Assembly: GCA_036924085.1 (NCBI GenBank) | Contig: JAVGWX010000013.1 | Span: 62,246,157-62,310,156, forward strand | Direction of reading: 5' to 3' | Length of the DNA stretch: 64,000 nucleotides | Source of the DNA: Ariolimax columbianus | Taxonomy: Eukaryota > Mollusca > Gastropoda > Stylommatophora > Arionidae | Shown here: positions 63,011 to 64,000 of the stretch, piece after piece | How positions within the stretch are numbered: the stretch's first letter is position 1 | Layout: every line of letters starts with the position of its first letter | Notes under the pieces: model-generated | Told to the model about the DNA's origin: nothing | Seen by the model: the letters and a program-made list of their open reading frames with translations, nothing else | The model's database searches: none | Position numbers and translations under genes: made by a program

Positions 63011-63048
63011 TCCCCACAAAAAGATATTAGTATCACGTATAATAAGGC

Positions 63049-63730
63049 GTATATAAAATGACGTACTGGCACAATGGACAGAGTACTGTCCCGAGTTATA
63101 TAACTATGAGGGACGAAACGAACCTGAGAAAACAATCCCCCCAACACCAACAAAGATAGAGGATAACCAACTGATAACAAAGGAAGAGGTAACTGCAGCG
63201 GTAAAGACATTGAGAAGAGGGAAAAGGCGGCCAGCGTGGACAATATACCAGCAGAGCTCTTACAGGCAGGTGGAGAGGTAGTGGTGGAAGGCCTGACACA
63301 CATCTGCAACAAAATATGGGCGACGGGAAACTGGTCGGACTTATGGACAAAATCAATGGTTATACCATTACATAAGTCTGGAAACCTAAAGCTGTGCCAA
63401 AATTACAGAACAATAAGCCTCATCAGCCACCCTAGCAAGGTCATACTTTAATTAATCCTCGACCTATTGAAACCTCGAGCAGAGAACATTATTGCCGAGG
63501 AGCAAGCAGGGTTCAGACAGGGAAGAAGCACTACAGAACAGATATTTAATTTAAGGCTGCTTAGCGAAAAATTTTGGCCGTCCCAAAAAGAGATTGGAGG
63601 AAAGCATAAAAGAATGGACCAATCTCCGACCAGAAGAGGCACAGGCAGTGGCCGCTTACAGATAAGGGTGGCGTGGGGTTGTGAGGATGTCTTCATGTGT
63701 GCCCCAATAACCGGTTACGGGATGACCTGT
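63049..63730 (+). pseudogene. LINE-R copy with internal deletion and 9-bp target-site duplication
   Basis: The direct repeat taataaggc lies at 63040-63048 and 63731-63739. It encodes DNIPAELLQAGGEVVVEGLT, PLHKSGNLKLCQNYRTISLI and EEQAGFRQGRSTTEQIFNLR, then jumps from NLRLLSEKF directly to the C-terminal KKRLEESIKEW-like end and the 'tcatgtgtgccccaat' terminus. About 0.8 kb, including motifs A to C, is missing compared with 28974-30477, so it cannot work. Confidence 0.9.
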
Positions 63731-63739
63731 TAATAAGGC

Positions 63740-63844
63740 CAAGACCATAATTAAAGTCAACCCCCCCCGAAAACTAGCATCAGATTCAGCGAAAAATAGC
63801 TGATTAAAATCTAATTCCACCTCCACATGACAGCCCTAGAAAGA
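63740..63844. other. Spacer
   Basis: Nothing supported. Confidence 0.4.
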
Positions 63845-64000
63845 GACTCATCATCATCATGTAGCATGTCCTTTGTAGAACGTCGCTCCAATCACTGTCT
63901 AGAAGAAACTCGTTCCCTTGCCAAAACACCAGTCTCCGCCACAGTCATACATAGGCATTCCTGGATATCTAGGTGCCATCGTCTTCTTGGTCTACCCCTT
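63845..64000 (-). pseudogene. LINE-H (RTE-like) C-terminus, runs off the window
   Basis: The reverse complement matches 58760-58920: a KGVDQEDDGT/RRWHQDIQECL region, then ERVSSRQ-like, 'attggagcgacgttctacaa' and the 'catgatgatgatga' end. Confidence 0.85.

Overview
The window looks like intergenic and intronic DNA from an animal genome crowded with transposable elements, most likely a gastropod mollusc. The reasons are: a partial 18S rRNA copy with a metazoan, gastropod-like variable region; dozens of 5'-truncated non-LTR retrotransposon (LINE) tails of RTE-like, CR1-like and RNase H-bearing I/Nimb-like types; several tRNA-derived SINE families; mariner fossils; and many minisatellites. No bacterial-style gene, operon or complete transposon gene was found. 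A heterobranch sea slug is my best guess, but this rests on general resemblance only. Family names used here (A-rep, G-rep, SINE-B/C/D/E, LINE-N/R/H/Q/S) are my own labels for repeats that recur within the window.

Layout. 0-13 kb: three decayed mariner copies (110-900, 6251-7003, 10040-10640), SINEs, an RNase H tail of LINE-N split by a SINE, a tandem array at 8.6-9.1 kb and a LINE-R tail at 11.5 kb. 13-27 kb: A-rep copies, some carrying internal minisatellites (19.8-20.5, 25.0-25.3, 26.5-26.9 kb), LINE tails of several families and a 47-bp array at 22 kb. 27.6-30.8 kb: a clean nested insertion, a 2.7-kb RTE-like LINE-R inside SINE-D with a 9-bp target-site duplication and its own 62-bp internal array. 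31-36 kb: LINE tails, G-rep copies and long arrays. 36.7-40.5 kb: a reverse transcriptase/RNase H LINE that ends about 26 bp before a 760-bp 18S rRNA piece, followed by a decayed mosaic of 18S and 28S 3'-end copies. 41-57 kb: more SINE, LINE, A-rep and G-rep copies, a 39-bp and a 30-bp array, a mariner derivative reduced to its DNA-binding domain (48.9-49.4 kb), a minisatellite made from a LINE C-terminus (50.8-51.5 kb) and a 37-bp array (53.7-54.5 kb).

57.5-61.6 kb holds the only candidate host-gene sequence: two minus-strand exons (61359-61549 and about 57987-58254) with good splice signals and matching phase, separated by a 3.1-kb intron packed with repeats. The 3' end of the second exon seems to have seeded a roughly 72-bp tandem array.

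How the parts relate: autonomous LINEs seem to have generated truncated tails and to have moved A-rep and G-rep copies in trans. A-rep shares a GAA-rich 3' tail with LINE-N copies. Several retrotransposed sequences then became seeds for tandem arrays. Almost all long open frames in the window come from arrays whose unit length is a multiple of three, or from decayed LINEs.
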